Assembly (NCBI RefSeq): GCF_900102055.1
Contig: NZ_FNBA01000002.1
Span: 434,001 to 498,000, forward strand
DNA: 64,000 nt
Origin: Ulvibacter litoralis
Lineage (GTDB): Bacteria; Bacteroidota; Bacteroidia; Flavobacteriales; Flavobacteriaceae
Direction of reading: 5' to 3'
The notes beneath the pieces are model-generated. The model ran no database searches. It saw only the letters and a list, made by a program, of their open reading frames with translations, and was not told where the DNA came from. The position numbers were made by a program, and so were the translations under genes. This document shows positions 8,660 to 17,506 of this stretch, piece after piece; positions within the stretch are counted from its first letter, which is position 1, and each line of letters starts with the position of its first letter.

Positions 8660-9319
8660 TTATAAAACAATTCTACCGTCTTGCATCACCAATTTCCGAT
8701 CTGCCATGGCAGCTAATTCTTCATTGTGTGTAACAATTACAAAGGTTTGTCCAAACTCATCACGTAGTTTAAAAAACAAGTTGTGAAGATTTTCAGCGCT
8801 TTCGGTATCTAAATTACCACTTGGCTCGTCGGCCAATATAATGGCTGGATTGTTAATTAACGCTCTTGCTACAGCCACACGTTGTTGCTCTCCTCCCGAC
8901 AATTCATTCGGTTTGTGTGACTCTCTGTGTGAAAGCCCTAAGAACGATAATAATTCTTTGGCTCTTTTTTCGGCTTCAGACTTAGGGGTGTTTTTAATAA
9001 ACGCCGGGATACACACATTTTCTAAAGCTGTAAATTCGGGCAATAGTTGATGAAACTGAAAAATGAAACCAAGATTTTCATTTCTAAACTTTGCCAAATT
9101 TTTTCTACTAAGTGTCGAAATATCTGTCTGATTAATGGTTAGGGAGCCGCCGTTTGCATCAATAGAGTCTAGGGTACCTAAAATTTGAAGGAGTGTCGTT
9201 TTTCCAGCTCCAGACGCACCAACGATCGAAACTATTTCACTCTTTTTTATCTGTAAGTCAACCCCTTTTAACACGTGAAGTGTGTCGTAATATTTATGAA
9301 GGTTCTTTGCTATAATCAT
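8660..9319 (-). CDS. lolD: ABC transporter ATP-binding protein, LolD/MacB type
   Basis: 219 residues, the length of LolD. Walker [10 protein letters not shown], signature LSGGEQQR, Walker [10 protein letters not shown] and the H-loop VTHNEE are all intact, as is the LolD/MacB-type N-terminus. Known family members power extraction of lipoproteins (LolCDE) or export by MacB/FtsX-type permeases. No permease gene is adjacent, so the assignment to lipoprotein sorting is by sequence type only; such orphan arrangements are usual in this phylum. The gene is first in a two-gene unit with the TIGR02757 gene. Confidence 0.8.
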   Translation of the reverse strand: MIIAKNLHKYYDTLHVLKGVDLQIKKSEIVSIVGASGAGKTTLLQILGTLDSIDANGGSLTINQTDISTLSRKNLAKFRNENLGFIFQFHQLLPEFTALENVCIPAFIKNTPKSEAEKRAKELLSFLGLSHRESHKPNELSGGEQQRVAVARALINNPAIILADEPSGNLDTESAENLHNLFFKLRDEFGQTFVIVTHNEELAAMADRKLVMQDGRIVL

Positions 9320-9537
9320 TCAGAATCGTTTATCGTGTGAAAGTAGTATTTTCGTGGTTATTATCCAATAAATAGGAGCGAAGGCTTTTCAGAAAAGAGG
9401 GAATTATTCTTTTTTTTACAATACAACGTACTGGTCTGTAATTTTTCCGAAGAAAAAGGACTGATAAACTGAAAACAATAGTGCTTAATTGCCTATATTT
9501 AATTTTAATAAACAATTGCATAAATAGAAAAACATAC

Positions 9538-10137
9538 ATGGGATCTTATAAATTCTTTGAAGAATACAATCACGAAGTAACTGACGATTTAAAAAATAAT
9601 TATTCCGATATTTTAAAAGGTATTGGTGAAGATGTAACTCGCGAAGGGATTGTGAAAACACCCGAACGCGCTGCAAAAGCAATGCAGTTTTTAACCTCTG
9701 GGCATTGTCAAGATCCAGCCGAAATATTAAAAAGCGCCATGTTTGCAGAGTCGTATAACGACATGGTTATTATAAAAGATATTGAATTGTATTCCCTTTG
9801 CGAGCACCATATTTTGCCATTCTTCGGAAAGGCACATATTGCATACATTCCGAACGGTCATATTGTTGGACTGAGTAAAATACCAAGAGTGGTAGATGTG
9901 TTTGCACGTCGATTACAAGTACAAGAACGATTGACACACGATATTTTGGAATGTATAAACGATACTTTAAAACCAAAAGGTGTTGCTGTTGTAATTGAAG
10001 CGTCTCACATGTGTATGATGATGCGTGGCGTTCAAAAGCAGAATAGTATGACAACGACTTCAGGTTTTCGCGGACAGTTTGAAAAAATTGAAACTCGAAA
10101 CGAATTTTTAAAATTAATAAGTTCCGATTTGTCGTAA
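9538..10137 (+). CDS. folE: GTP cyclohydrolase I
   Basis: 199 residues from the ATG at [11 protein letters not shown]; the open frame extends 19 codons further to a GTG, but those residues have no family counterpart. It converts GTP to 7,8-dihydroneopterin triphosphate, the first step of tetrahydrofolate synthesis, in the cytoplasm. The zinc-site motif [28 protein letters not shown], the [10 protein letters not shown] block and the second zinc Cys in HMCMMMRG are all present. It is followed 33 bases later by an acetyltransferase gene in the same direction. Confidence 0.93.
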   Translation: MGSYKFFEEYNHEVTDDLKNNYSDILKGIGEDVTREGIVKTPERAAKAMQFLTSGHCQDPAEILKSAMFAESYNDMVIIKDIELYSLCEHHILPFFGKAHIAYIPNGHIVGLSKIPRVVDVFARRLQVQERLTHDILECINDTLKPKGVAVVIEASHMCMMMRGVQKQNSMTTTSGFRGQFEKIETRNEFLKLISSDLS

Positions 10138-10170
10138 GGCGTTACTATTTTGGAGGGCTAATTCTTACGA

Positions 10171-10692
10171 ATGAAAATATTTGAAACCGAACGATTAATT
10201 ATTAAGACTTTAGAGAGTAAAGATCAAAGCCATTTTACAGAATTGTTGTCTGATCCTAAAATTATAGCGCCCATTCCGCAGCCAAAATTTACTGAAGTAC
10301 AGCTGTTACAAAAATTTCAAGAGAACCTGAATTTAACAGTAAGCGATTTACAAAAAGAAAGAAGTATTTGCGGAATTTTTGAAAAAGGAAATCCTGAAAT
10401 GATCGGACTTTGTCTTTTTCTAACGAACGACGAAAAAGATAAAGAATTAGGATATCGTTTTAGAGTCCCGTATTGGGGAAAAGGATACGGAACAGAAACT
10501 ACTAAAGGGATCATTGATTACTATTTCAATACGTTACAGGTAGCTAAAGTTACAGCAGATGTTAATATAGAAAATTTAGGTTCTGTAAACATTTTGAAAA
10601 AGTTTATGAAACCTGTGAAGGAGTTTTTTAACGAAAGAGATAATTGCACAGATAGACGCTATGAAATTGAAAAAGAGAATTGGCTTTATTAA
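10171..10692 (+). CDS. GNAT-family N-acetyltransferase (RimJ/RimL type)
   Basis: 173 residues with the RimJ/RimL-type start MKIFETERLIIKTLESKD and the acetyl-CoA-binding motif A, here RVPYWGKGYGTETTKGII. The C-terminal strand SVNILKKFMKPVKEFF corresponds to the usual NxxS...K segment. Acceptor substrate unknown; relatives modify ribosomal proteins, antibiotics or polyamines. It is probably co-transcribed with folE. Confidence 0.8.
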   Translation: MKIFETERLIIKTLESKDQSHFTELLSDPKIIAPIPQPKFTEVQLLQKFQENLNLTVSDLQKERSICGIFEKGNPEMIGLCLFLTNDEKDKELGYRFRVPYWGKGYGTETTKGIIDYYFNTLQVAKVTADVNIENLGSVNILKKFMKPVKEFFNERDNCTDRRYEIEKENWLY

Positions 10693-10850
10693 TAGATAGC
10701 AAATAGTGATGAAATTATTTGCAAGGTGCTTTTAAAGAGAGTAACCTTTCAAACACAAATGATTACTCGTTTGAAACCTACTCGATATTGAATAATTTTT
10801 GGTATGTTTCTTGCGTTATGATATTGTGTAAACTATAACACAACAACAGA

Positions 10851-11159
10851 ATGGAAAAAGAAAAATATAATTTACTTCGCAAAGGTATATTCTACGATAT
10901 CGTGGGAATGGTAACGATGGCGATTCCGGTAGTAGGTCCTTTTTTGGATATACTTTGGGCACCATTTGCAGCTAAACAAATGTCAGAAATGTACGATGGT
11001 AACGAAGGTAAAATAGCCTCAGTTATTGTTTTTGTTGAAGAAATTCTTCCTATGTCAGATGTAATCCCAACCTTTACGCTTATGTGGTTGTACACATTTG
11101 TTTGGAAAAAAGAAAAGCGAGAAACACGCCGTACCATAAAGGTCAAGGCAGATAATTAA
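10851..11159 (+). CDS. Small membrane protein of unknown function
   Basis: 102 residues, with a hydrophobic stretch at about 17-38 (VGMVTMAIPVVGPFLDILWA) and a second at about 70-88 ending in a basic tail (KKEKRETRRT). The middle contains AAKQMSEMYDGNEGKIAS. I do not recognise a named family. It is a single-gene unit, bounded downstream by a strong bidirectional terminator. Confidence 0.65.
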   Translation: MEKEKYNLLRKGIFYDIVGMVTMAIPVVGPFLDILWAPFAAKQMSEMYDGNEGKIASVIVFVEEILPMSDVIPTFTLMWLYTFVWKKEKRETRRTIKVKADN

Positions 11160-11166
11160 TAAAAAA

Positions 11167-11199
11167 AACTCCTTAGCAAATCGCTAAGGAGTTTTTTTT
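11167..11199. terminator. Bidirectional intrinsic terminator
   Basis: An 11-base perfect stem (AACTCCTTAGC / GCTAAGGAGTT) with a five-base loop, flanked by A and T runs on the two sides. It serves the converging small membrane protein gene and the TonB-receptor operon. Confidence 0.9.
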
Positions 11200-11200
11200 G

Positions 11201-13411
11201 TTACAAGAATAGCTTCACTGAAGCTTGAATGTTTCGGCCTATGTTTTCTACACCATCTTCCTTTAATCGCGAAAGATGCGACACATAACTCTCATTGGTA
11301 AGGTTGGTGACTGTAAGTCCGAGTACGGCACTTGTTTTCCCCATTTCAATCGTACTTCCTACACCTAAACTTAAAAGATTGTACCCTTCCGAGGTGGTTT
11401 CAAAATCACTCGGATTTTTCTGATCAAAAGTGTTTTGTAAGGAGATAAAGCCAAACGGTTTTTTCAATAGTTTTCCATCTCTTAATTCTACACGAAATGT
11501 ATTCCGAAGTGTGTTTGCTGGGATTAATGGTAAATAACCACCATCGTTAAGTTTTCCAGTTACGGTTTCAAAACTACTCTCAAAATGCAACCAATCTAAA
11601 GGGTGCGGATGAATATGAACTCCAAACTCTCCTCCGTACAGATTAGCATTGTCTTGTGAATAGTTAAATACAGGAGCATCATCGATAGTTAAATCGGTAG
11701 GAGCTATAAAAATATAGTCTTGAATTGCATTGTAAAACCCATTGGCAGAAACTTCAAAGTGTTCGTTTCTAAAAGCTACGGAAAGATCAAGTTGGTAATT
11801 TTGCTCGTTGTTTAAATCGGTGTTTCCAATTTCATACCGATTGGTTCCTTCATGAACTCCGTTTGAGGCTAATTCGGCAAGATTAGGCGCTCTAAATCCA
11901 CTGGCAAGATTCAATCGCCCTGTAATGGTTTCAGAAAAATCAACCTTTGCGCCAATGGCAGCGTTAAAACTGGTAAAATCTCTATCGATGGCAGGAATGT
12001 ATTCCTGTTCCGAAGCTTCTCCAACAGCTTCACTTTCAATCGCTCTATGGTCAAAACGAATTCCACCTTGCAAATCGATGTTCTCTAAATGGTAGTGGGT
12101 GGTTCCCATTACACCAATATCGGTCACAGTTGCATCAGGAATTAACACTTCTTCTCCAAAGTTTTCGTTCTTCTGAAACATCCCTTGAACGCCCACAATA
12201 GTTTCAAATTGTCCAAAGTCTGGCAAGTAATACTTTGCATCGTAATTAAAAGTATTTAATTTTAACTGAAGGGCAGGAGTCACTTCTTCTTCAAACTCTC
12301 TACGATCATTAAATGTGTAACCTACTTTAACATCCAAACTCGATTTTTCAAAAAAGAGTTTGTTTTCCCAACTTAAAATATGGTTGTCAATCTCTTGATA
12401 AGGATCTAACAATTCTTTCGAACTGCTTTGTTCTCCAAGCTCTTCAGGAATTCCAATGTTCGAACGATTGTAATTGTAACGCAAGGTAGATTTTAGCATA
12501 GAACCTTGATATTGAAGGCCTGCTTTAAGGTCTTTTTCGTTAAAACGGGTGTTGGTCACCTTGTATTCGCTTCCTGTTTCGTAGTCGCTATGTGCAGCAT
12601 ACGCACCTCTCGCTAAAAATTTAAGCTTTTCTCCAGATGTTTTTACACCAATAGTTGTTGCTGTACCTAATGTATTCGAAAAATACGAACTCTGTACATC
12701 GGCATGTGTTTCATTGCGATGTGCAAATTTTTCCGGATTAATATACAAAACGCCTCCTAAGGCATCGCTTCCGTAGAGCAAAGACGCAGGACCTTTAATT
12801 ACTTCAACACTTTCAATACCTGCTTCGTTAATTCCTAAGCCGTGTTCGTCTCCAAATTGCTGGTTTTCCAATCGGATTCCTTGTGTGTAAGTAAGCACTC
12901 TATTCGAGCTAAGTCCTCTAATTACGGGCTTTCCAATCCCAATTCCAGTACTAATACTTGAAACACCAGGAATATTTGTAATTCCGTCGGCCAAAGTAAC
13001 AGCTCCCTTCGAATTTAAATCATTCACAGCAACACGTTCAACTTTCATTACGTTGTCGCTTTGCAATTTGTGAAAGGGGGTAGAAATGATTACTTCTTCA
13101 ATTTCTACAGCGCTTTCGGTCATTTGAACATCTAAAGTTGTGGTTTCACTTTCTGAAAATGAAATTTTTTGCGAAAGTGTTGCGTATCCTTGTAATGAAT
13201 AGACTACGGTATAGGTTCCCTTCGGAATATTGATGATGGAGTAGGTACCGTCAAAATCGGATACGGCTCCTTTTTCTAACTTCGGAAAGTAAACGGTTGC
13301 GACTAATGGCTCGTTAGTTTGTTGGTTGGTAATTTTACCAGACAGAATACTTTGTGCGCTTGCTCCTGAAATGCTAAGGCATAATAATAGCAAGAAACAT
13401 GTATATTTCAT
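11201..13411 (-). CDS. TonB-dependent outer-membrane receptor, probably for a metal or metal complex
   Basis: 736 residues: signal peptide (about 1-19, ending ASAQ), a carboxypeptidase-regulatory-like beta domain (about 22-105), a plug domain containing GVSSISTGIGIGKPVIRGL and VEVIKGPASLLYGSDALGG (about 130-225), then a 22-strand-type barrel. It is smaller than the SusC type and resembles siderophore/metal receptors. It is the last gene of a four-gene minus-strand unit whose other members include a His/Cys-rich small exported protein, which suggests metal uptake (zinc or copper); this is inference from context. Energy would come from TonB-ExbBD encoded elsewhere. Confidence 0.88.
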   Translation of the reverse strand: MKYTCFLLLLCLSISGASAQSILSGKITNQQTNEPLVATVYFPKLEKGAVSDFDGTYSIINIPKGTYTVVYSLQGYATLSQKISFSESETTTLDVQMTESAVEIEEVIISTPFHKLQSDNVMKVERVAVNDLNSKGAVTLADGITNIPGVSSISTGIGIGKPVIRGLSSNRVLTYTQGIRLENQQFGDEHGLGINEAGIESVEVIKGPASLLYGSDALGGVLYINPEKFAHRNETHADVQSSYFSNTLGTATTIGVKTSGEKLKFLARGAYAAHSDYETGSEYKVTNTRFNEKDLKAGLQYQGSMLKSTLRYNYNRSNIGIPEELGEQSSSKELLDPYQEIDNHILSWENKLFFEKSSLDVKVGYTFNDRREFEEEVTPALQLKLNTFNYDAKYYLPDFGQFETIVGVQGMFQKNENFGEEVLIPDATVTDIGVMGTTHYHLENIDLQGGIRFDHRAIESEAVGEASEQEYIPAIDRDFTSFNAAIGAKVDFSETITGRLNLASGFRAPNLAELASNGVHEGTNRYEIGNTDLNNEQNYQLDLSVAFRNEHFEVSANGFYNAIQDYIFIAPTDLTIDDAPVFNYSQDNANLYGGEFGVHIHPHPLDWLHFESSFETVTGKLNDGGYLPLIPANTLRNTFRVELRDGKLLKKPFGFISLQNTFDQKNPSDFETTSEGYNLLSLGVGSTIEMGKTSAVLGLTVTNLTNESYVSHLSRLKEDGVENIGRNIQASVKLFL

Positions 13412-13456
13412 ATTTTCTTAATTTATATTTTTTAATACTTGTAAATAACTGGGGAA

Positions 13457-13783
13457 TTAAGAAAGTTGAGGCGGTCCTCGTAGGTAGTAGTGATGATGTA
13501 TGGTATTATTTTCTGAAGCTTCATAAATAGTTACTAACTTCGGAAAGCTTTCAGAAATAATAAAATCGGGAAGGGTAGGGGTGTTAAAGGTGACGACTGA
13601 AAAATGAAAGTCACAAAGAGAACAGTCTAACTTTTTTTCATGAAGGTGTGTACTTACCTCGGTGCAAAAGGTATGTTCGTGCTCATCTAACGAGTGAATA
13701 AACTGAATAGCAACAGGAAACAGTAATGCTAATGTTAGTAAAACTGAGGCAACCTTATGCGTTATTTGGTCTTTACAATTCAC
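13457..13783 (-). CDS. His/Cys-rich small exported or membrane protein beside the TonB receptor
   Basis: 108 residues starting with GTG; the GTG overlaps the TAG stop of the upstream gene by one base, so the two are translationally coupled. A hydrophobic segment (about 12-28, VASVLLTLALLFPVAIQF) is followed by a metal-ligand-rich stretch with HSLDEHEHTFC, STHLHEKKLDCSLCDFHF and, near the end, TIHHHYY. The density of His and Cys after a membrane segment suggests a periplasmic metal-binding protein feeding the receptor 45 bases downstream. I do not recognise a named family. Small proteins of this type beside receptors are known in Bacteroidetes, but their role is not established. Confidence 0.7.
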   Translation of the reverse strand: MNCKDQITHKVASVLLTLALLFPVAIQFIHSLDEHEHTFCTEVSTHLHEKKLDCSLCDFHFSVVTFNTPTLPDFIISESFPKLVTIYEASENNTIHHHYYLRGPPQLS

Positions 13784-14085
13784 TAGTCTTTAAATAGAAA
13801 TCCGAGCCCAAATCGTTTGAGCATTTTTTTTTCAAAGGTCCAAAAAAAATGAAACTCTCCAAAGAGCCAACCAAAAAACACTAAAAGAACTTGATAAATT
13901 GGGAAAACGATTAAAATACGGATGGTCCAATAGATAAAAGCGCCCACTGCATCCGTAATTCCGATGGCTTCAGTTAGGGGGCCGGCAAGTTTGGCCGACG
14001 TGCTTCCAGTAATGGCAAATACAATGAATATTACGATTAGTTGCCAGTTGCTATCAATGCCCCAGCGTTCTTTAAGTTTCTTCAA
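13783..14085 (-). CDS. Small membrane protein, DUF6787-like
   Basis: 100 residues, starting MKKLKERWGIDSNWQLIVIF. Two membrane segments are visible (about 15-33 and 52-75), and the C-terminus is WTFEKKMLKRFGLGF. It resembles a conserved flavobacterial family that I recall as DUF6787, sometimes mislabelled diacylglyceryl transferase; no catalytic residues of that enzyme are present. It is the second gene of the four-gene receptor unit, 10 bases after the lipoprotein gene. Confidence 0.65.
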   Translation of the reverse strand: MKKLKERWGIDSNWQLIVIFIVFAITGSTSAKLAGPLTEAIGITDAVGAFIYWTIRILIVFPIYQVLLVFFGWLFGEFHFFWTFEKKMLKRFGLGFLFKD

Positions 14086-14095
14086 TAGTGTTGTA

Positions 14096-14503
14096 CTATA
14101 ATTTTTGTTTGTATTTTTTCTGAAAGTATAAGAAGTAATTATACAGCATATAATTTACTTCTAGTCCGTACGAAGTACCTATATTATAATCAATTTCTAG
14201 TGGATATAATGCCGTTGAATAATTAAATGGATTTCGTACACGGTTGTTGTATTCACTTACAAAGAATCGGTTTTTATTTTCAAGAAATGTAAGTCCGTAA
14301 TATCCTTTGGGAGGTTGTGTTTGTATCCAAGAGTTAAAACCTGGTTCAATAATGAGTATTTCGTATTCAAGACTATCATTTGCAATACGAACGGTGTCAT
14401 TTACAGCAGTTGTAGTATCGGAAGTATTTTTCACCGTCGATTTTCCAGATTCACAACTGTAAATTCCAAAAGCAACAATTAAAAGAGAAACAAGATACTT
14501 CAT
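14096..14503 (-). CDS. Lipoprotein, DUF6146-like
   Basis: 135 residues with a lipoprotein signal peptide (VAFGIYSC, lipid-modified Cys at about residue 17), then a Thr/Asp-rich linker and a compact domain with EILIIEPGFNSWIQTQPP and EVNYMLYNYFLYFQ. The pattern fits a conserved flavobacterial lipoprotein family that I recall as DUF6146; its function is unknown. First gene of the unit that ends with the TonB receptor. Confidence 0.7.
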   Translation of the reverse strand: MKYLVSLLIVAFGIYSCESGKSTVKNTSDTTTAVNDTVRIANDSLEYEILIIEPGFNSWIQTQPPKGYYGLTFLENKNRFFVSEYNNRVRNPFNYSTALYPLEIDYNIGTSYGLEVNYMLYNYFLYFQKKYKQKL

Positions 14504-14570
14504 ACTTGTGTTTTTTATAAAATTACTAATTTGAAAGCATTAGGATAGCTGTTTTAACTTCCTTTAACAA

Positions 14571-14600
14571 AAAAGCCATTCACAAGTGCGAATGGCTTTT
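14571..14600 (-). terminator. Intrinsic terminator of the DUF937 gene
   Basis: An 11-base stem (AAAAGCCATTC / GAATGGCTTTT) with an eight-base loop. It lies just after the stop codon of the minus-strand DUF937 gene and reads symmetrically on both strands. Confidence 0.85.
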
Positions 14601-14625
14601 GTTTTATAATAAAGAGATTCTAGGC

Positions 14626-15264
14626 TTATTTTCCAAATAATCCTCCAAGAAGACCGCCTAAACCACTTTTTTTCTTTTGTCCGCCTAAAACCATTCCAGC
14701 AACATCATCGATAATACTACCGTCGCCATCTGCATCTAATAATGATTCTATAAAGCTTTGATCGTCATTTGATTGACTTCCTCCGCCCATTAAGCCTCCC
14801 AATAAGTCTCCAAGACCATTAGAATCACTTACGTTGTTTTGACGTGTTTCTTTTCCTAAAACTCCCATAAGAATAGGAGCCGCTACTTTTAATATTTGTG
14901 CTACAGAAGCTGCATCTACACCAGATTTCTGGCTAAGTGCATTTTCTACTTTTGGTTGGCTTCCACCTAAAATGTGACCTAAAATTCCAGCACCGTCTTG
15001 TTGTACAGATTCATCTACACCACCACTAAATAAACCACCAAGGTTGTCTAAAATACCACCATCGTGTTTACTATTTAAGGCTCCTAATAATCCAGCAGCT
15101 CCATCTGGAGTTGATGCATTTTTCTTCATAGCTCCTAATAAGAATGGCATTGCCATGCTTAATACTGTAGCAGTTTTGTCTGTTGATTGTCCGGTTTGAG
15201 CACTTGCGCCGCTAATAAGCTGCTTACCCATGTCACTGTTTAATAAGTCTAAAATTGAAGCCAT
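14626..15264 (-). CDS. DUF937-family Gly-rich protein
   Basis: 212 residues. DUF937 features are clear: MASILDLLNSDMGKQLISG at the start, the conserved AMPFLLGAMKKN, and repeated GLLGAL / LGGLFSGG blocks. The C-terminus is dominated by Gly-Leu repeats (GLGGLLGGLFGK), and an acidic calcium-loop-like stretch DADGDGSIIDD lies near residues 178-188. No signal peptide. The family's function is unknown; the Gly-rich tail suggests self-association. It follows serA in the same direction but has its own terminator. Confidence 0.85.
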   Translation of the reverse strand: MASILDLLNSDMGKQLISGASAQTGQSTDKTATVLSMAMPFLLGAMKKNASTPDGAAGLLGALNSKHDGGILDNLGGLFSGGVDESVQQDGAGILGHILGGSQPKVENALSQKSGVDAASVAQILKVAAPILMGVLGKETRQNNVSDSNGLGDLLGGLMGGGSQSNDDQSFIESLLDADGDGSIIDDVAGMVLGGQKKKSGLGGLLGGLFGK

Positions 15265-15308
15265 TTAAAGTTGTTTTTGTTAATAAGATTATAAATATAG
15301 TAAAAATG

Positions 15309-16265
15309 TTAAGCATTTATTAAAATACTTACTATCTGATTAGCAAGTTCTGTGCCAATTCTATCTTGAGCTTCATTTGTTGCCGCTCCAATATGAGGAG
15401 TTAGCGATATCTTGGTGTTCATCAGTACTTTAATTGCTGGGATGGGTTCGTTTTCGAAAGTATCTAATCCAGCAAATGATAATTTTCCGCTATCCAAAGC
15501 TTCCACAAGCGCAACTTCGTCGATAACACCTCCACGAGCAGCATTGATTAAGGCAGCACCGTCTTTCATTTGTTCAATTTCTTTTTTACCAATTACATAT
15601 TCCTTTTGCGCCGGAACATGAAGGGTAATAAAATCACTGTGTTTAATTAATTCAGAAACAGGTTCTGTTTTAATTTTAAGCGTTACTTGTTGTCCGTCGT
15701 AAAAATCTAAGGTAATATCCGCCTCTCCAACGTGACTATCACTTGCAATTACTTTCATTCCGCAGCCAAGTGCAATTTTAGCTACTTCACGACCAATACG
15801 TCCAAAACCAATAATTCCAATGGTTTTACCTCTTAATTCGCTCCCCGCAGCATAATTCTTTTTCAAATCTTTAAAATGACTATCACCATCTAAAGGCATA
15901 TTTCTGTTCGAATCGTGTAAATAGCGTACTCCTGTAAATAAATGCGCAAATACCAATTCGGCAACAGAAGCTGAAGAAGCTGCTGGAGTGTTAATTACTT
16001 GTAGTCCTTTTTCACGTGCGTAGTCAACATCAATATTGTCCATACCAACACCACCACGACCAATTATTTTAAGGCTAGGGCAGGCGTCAATAAGTTCTTT
16101 TCGTGCTGTAGTTGCGCTTCGAACTAATAACACATCAATTTGATGTTCATTGATGTAATTTGCTAATTGCTCTTGTGCTACTTTTACGGTAATTACTTCA
16201 AAACCTGCTTTTTCAAGGGCTTTTACTCCAGATGTTGAAATTCCGTCGTTTGCTAATACTTTCAT
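15309..16265 (-). CDS. serA: D-3-phosphoglycerate dehydrogenase (short form)
   Basis: 318 residues. It oxidises 3-phosphoglycerate to phosphohydroxypyruvate with NAD, the first step of serine synthesis. The Rossmann motif GIIGFGRIGREVA, the catalytic Arg in INAARGGVID, and the Glu/His pair in FENEP and LTPHIGAA are visible. The protein ends after the catalytic domain, so the C-terminal ACT regulatory domain of the long SerA type is absent and serine feedback inhibition through it is not expected. It lies 25 bases after serC in one transcript. Confidence 0.93.
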   Translation of the reverse strand: MKVLANDGISTSGVKALEKAGFEVITVKVAQEQLANYINEHQIDVLLVRSATTARKELIDACPSLKIIGRGGVGMDNIDVDYAREKGLQVINTPAASSASVAELVFAHLFTGVRYLHDSNRNMPLDGDSHFKDLKKNYAAGSELRGKTIGIIGFGRIGREVAKIALGCGMKVIASDSHVGEADITLDFYDGQQVTLKIKTEPVSELIKHSDFITLHVPAQKEYVIGKKEIEQMKDGAALINAARGGVIDEVALVEALDSGKLSFAGLDTFENEPIPAIKVLMNTKISLTPHIGAATNEAQDRIGTELANQIVSILINA

Positions 16266-16290
16266 GCTAAAGGGTATTTTGTGTATTTTA

Positions 16291-17358
16291 TTATGATTTT
16301 TTTTCTAAGTCTTGCATTACATCGACCAATACTTGTACGCTTTCTAATGGCAATGCATTATACATAGAGGCACGGTAGCCACCAACGCTTCTATGACCGT
16401 TTAATCCGTTTATTCCAGCAGCCTTCCAAGATGCATCGAAGGTGTCTTTTAGACTGTCGTTTGCTAGTGAAAAAGTAGCATTCATTTTAGAACGATCTTC
16501 CGCATTTGCTACAAAACCGTTAAATAATGGGTTTCGGTCAATTTCGGTATAGAGAAGTTTTGCTTTTGCGTTGTTTATTTTTTCTATTTCTGAAATCCCA
16601 CCGTTTTCTTTTAACCATTCAAGGGTTAACATAGAAACATAGATAGGAAATACAGCAGGCGTATTAAACATACTGTCTTTAGAAATATGTGTTTGATAAT
16701 CTAACATGGAAGGAATGGTTCTTGAAACTTTTCCAAGAATATCTTCTTTTACAATTACAAGGGTTGTTCCAGAAGGTCCCATGTTTTTTTGTGCTCCTGC
16801 ATAAATCAAATCAAATTTTGAAAAATCCAGCACACGAGAAAATATATCACTACTCATGTCGCAAACTAGTGGAACATTGGTTTCTGGAAACTCTTGCATT
16901 TGAGTTCCAAAAATTGTGTTGTTACTAGTGCAGTGGAAGTAATCAACGTCTGAGGGGATGGTATAGTTTTTAGGTATATAATTAAAATTAGCGTCTTTTG
17001 AAGAGCCAACGATGTCGATTTCTCCAAATAGTTTCGCCTCTTTAATCGATTTGTCCGCCCAAGTTCCCGTATTTAAATAGGCTGCTTTTTTCTCTAATAA
17101 ATTATAGGCAACCATTAAAAACTCTAGACTTGCGCCACCGTGTAAAAACAGCGCTTTATATCCTTGATTTTGAAGGTTTAAATGTTCTAAAACCAGTTCA
17201 CGTGCATTTTCCATCACATCGACAAAATCTTTACTACGGTGTGAAATTTCGACTAACGAAAGATCTAAACCATTAAAATTGGTAACCGCTTCTGAAGCTT
17301 TTTGCAAAACAGATTGTGGTAAAATGCATGGACCAGCACTAAAGTTGTGTTTTTTCAT
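16291..17358 (-). CDS. serC: Phosphoserine aminotransferase
   Basis: 355 residues, family length. A pyridoxal-phosphate enzyme of the class V aminotransferases that converts phosphohydroxypyruvate plus glutamate to phosphoserine. Family marks: MKKHNFSAGPCILPQSV at the start, LFLHGGASLEF, the cofactor Lys in YAGAQKNMGPSGTTLV, and the C-terminal GHRSVGGYRASMYNALP. First gene of the serC-serA pair; its upstream 148 bases hold no other gene. Confidence 0.95.
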   Translation of the reverse strand: MKKHNFSAGPCILPQSVLQKASEAVTNFNGLDLSLVEISHRSKDFVDVMENARELVLEHLNLQNQGYKALFLHGGASLEFLMVAYNLLEKKAAYLNTGTWADKSIKEAKLFGEIDIVGSSKDANFNYIPKNYTIPSDVDYFHCTSNNTIFGTQMQEFPETNVPLVCDMSSDIFSRVLDFSKFDLIYAGAQKNMGPSGTTLVIVKEDILGKVSRTIPSMLDYQTHISKDSMFNTPAVFPIYVSMLTLEWLKENGGISEIEKINNAKAKLLYTEIDRNPLFNGFVANAEDRSKMNATFSLANDSLKDTFDASWKAAGINGLNGHRSVGGYRASMYNALPLESVQVLVDVMQDLEKKS

Positions 17359-17506
17359 AATAAGATTTGTATAGGTACAAAGATGTAAATTATGCCTTTA
17401 TTTAAGGTTAATTAAACGATAATTTATTAAGAGAGTTTCAACAATTTAACCTCTTTTAAAAACTTCGTAATCTGAGGGTTAAATTTTATGAAATCTATAA
17501 AAATAG

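Noticed and set aside
9481-9537. Longer folE start at GTG 9481
   Set aside because: The extra 19 residues have no folE counterpart; the ATG at 9538 gives the family N-terminus and length.
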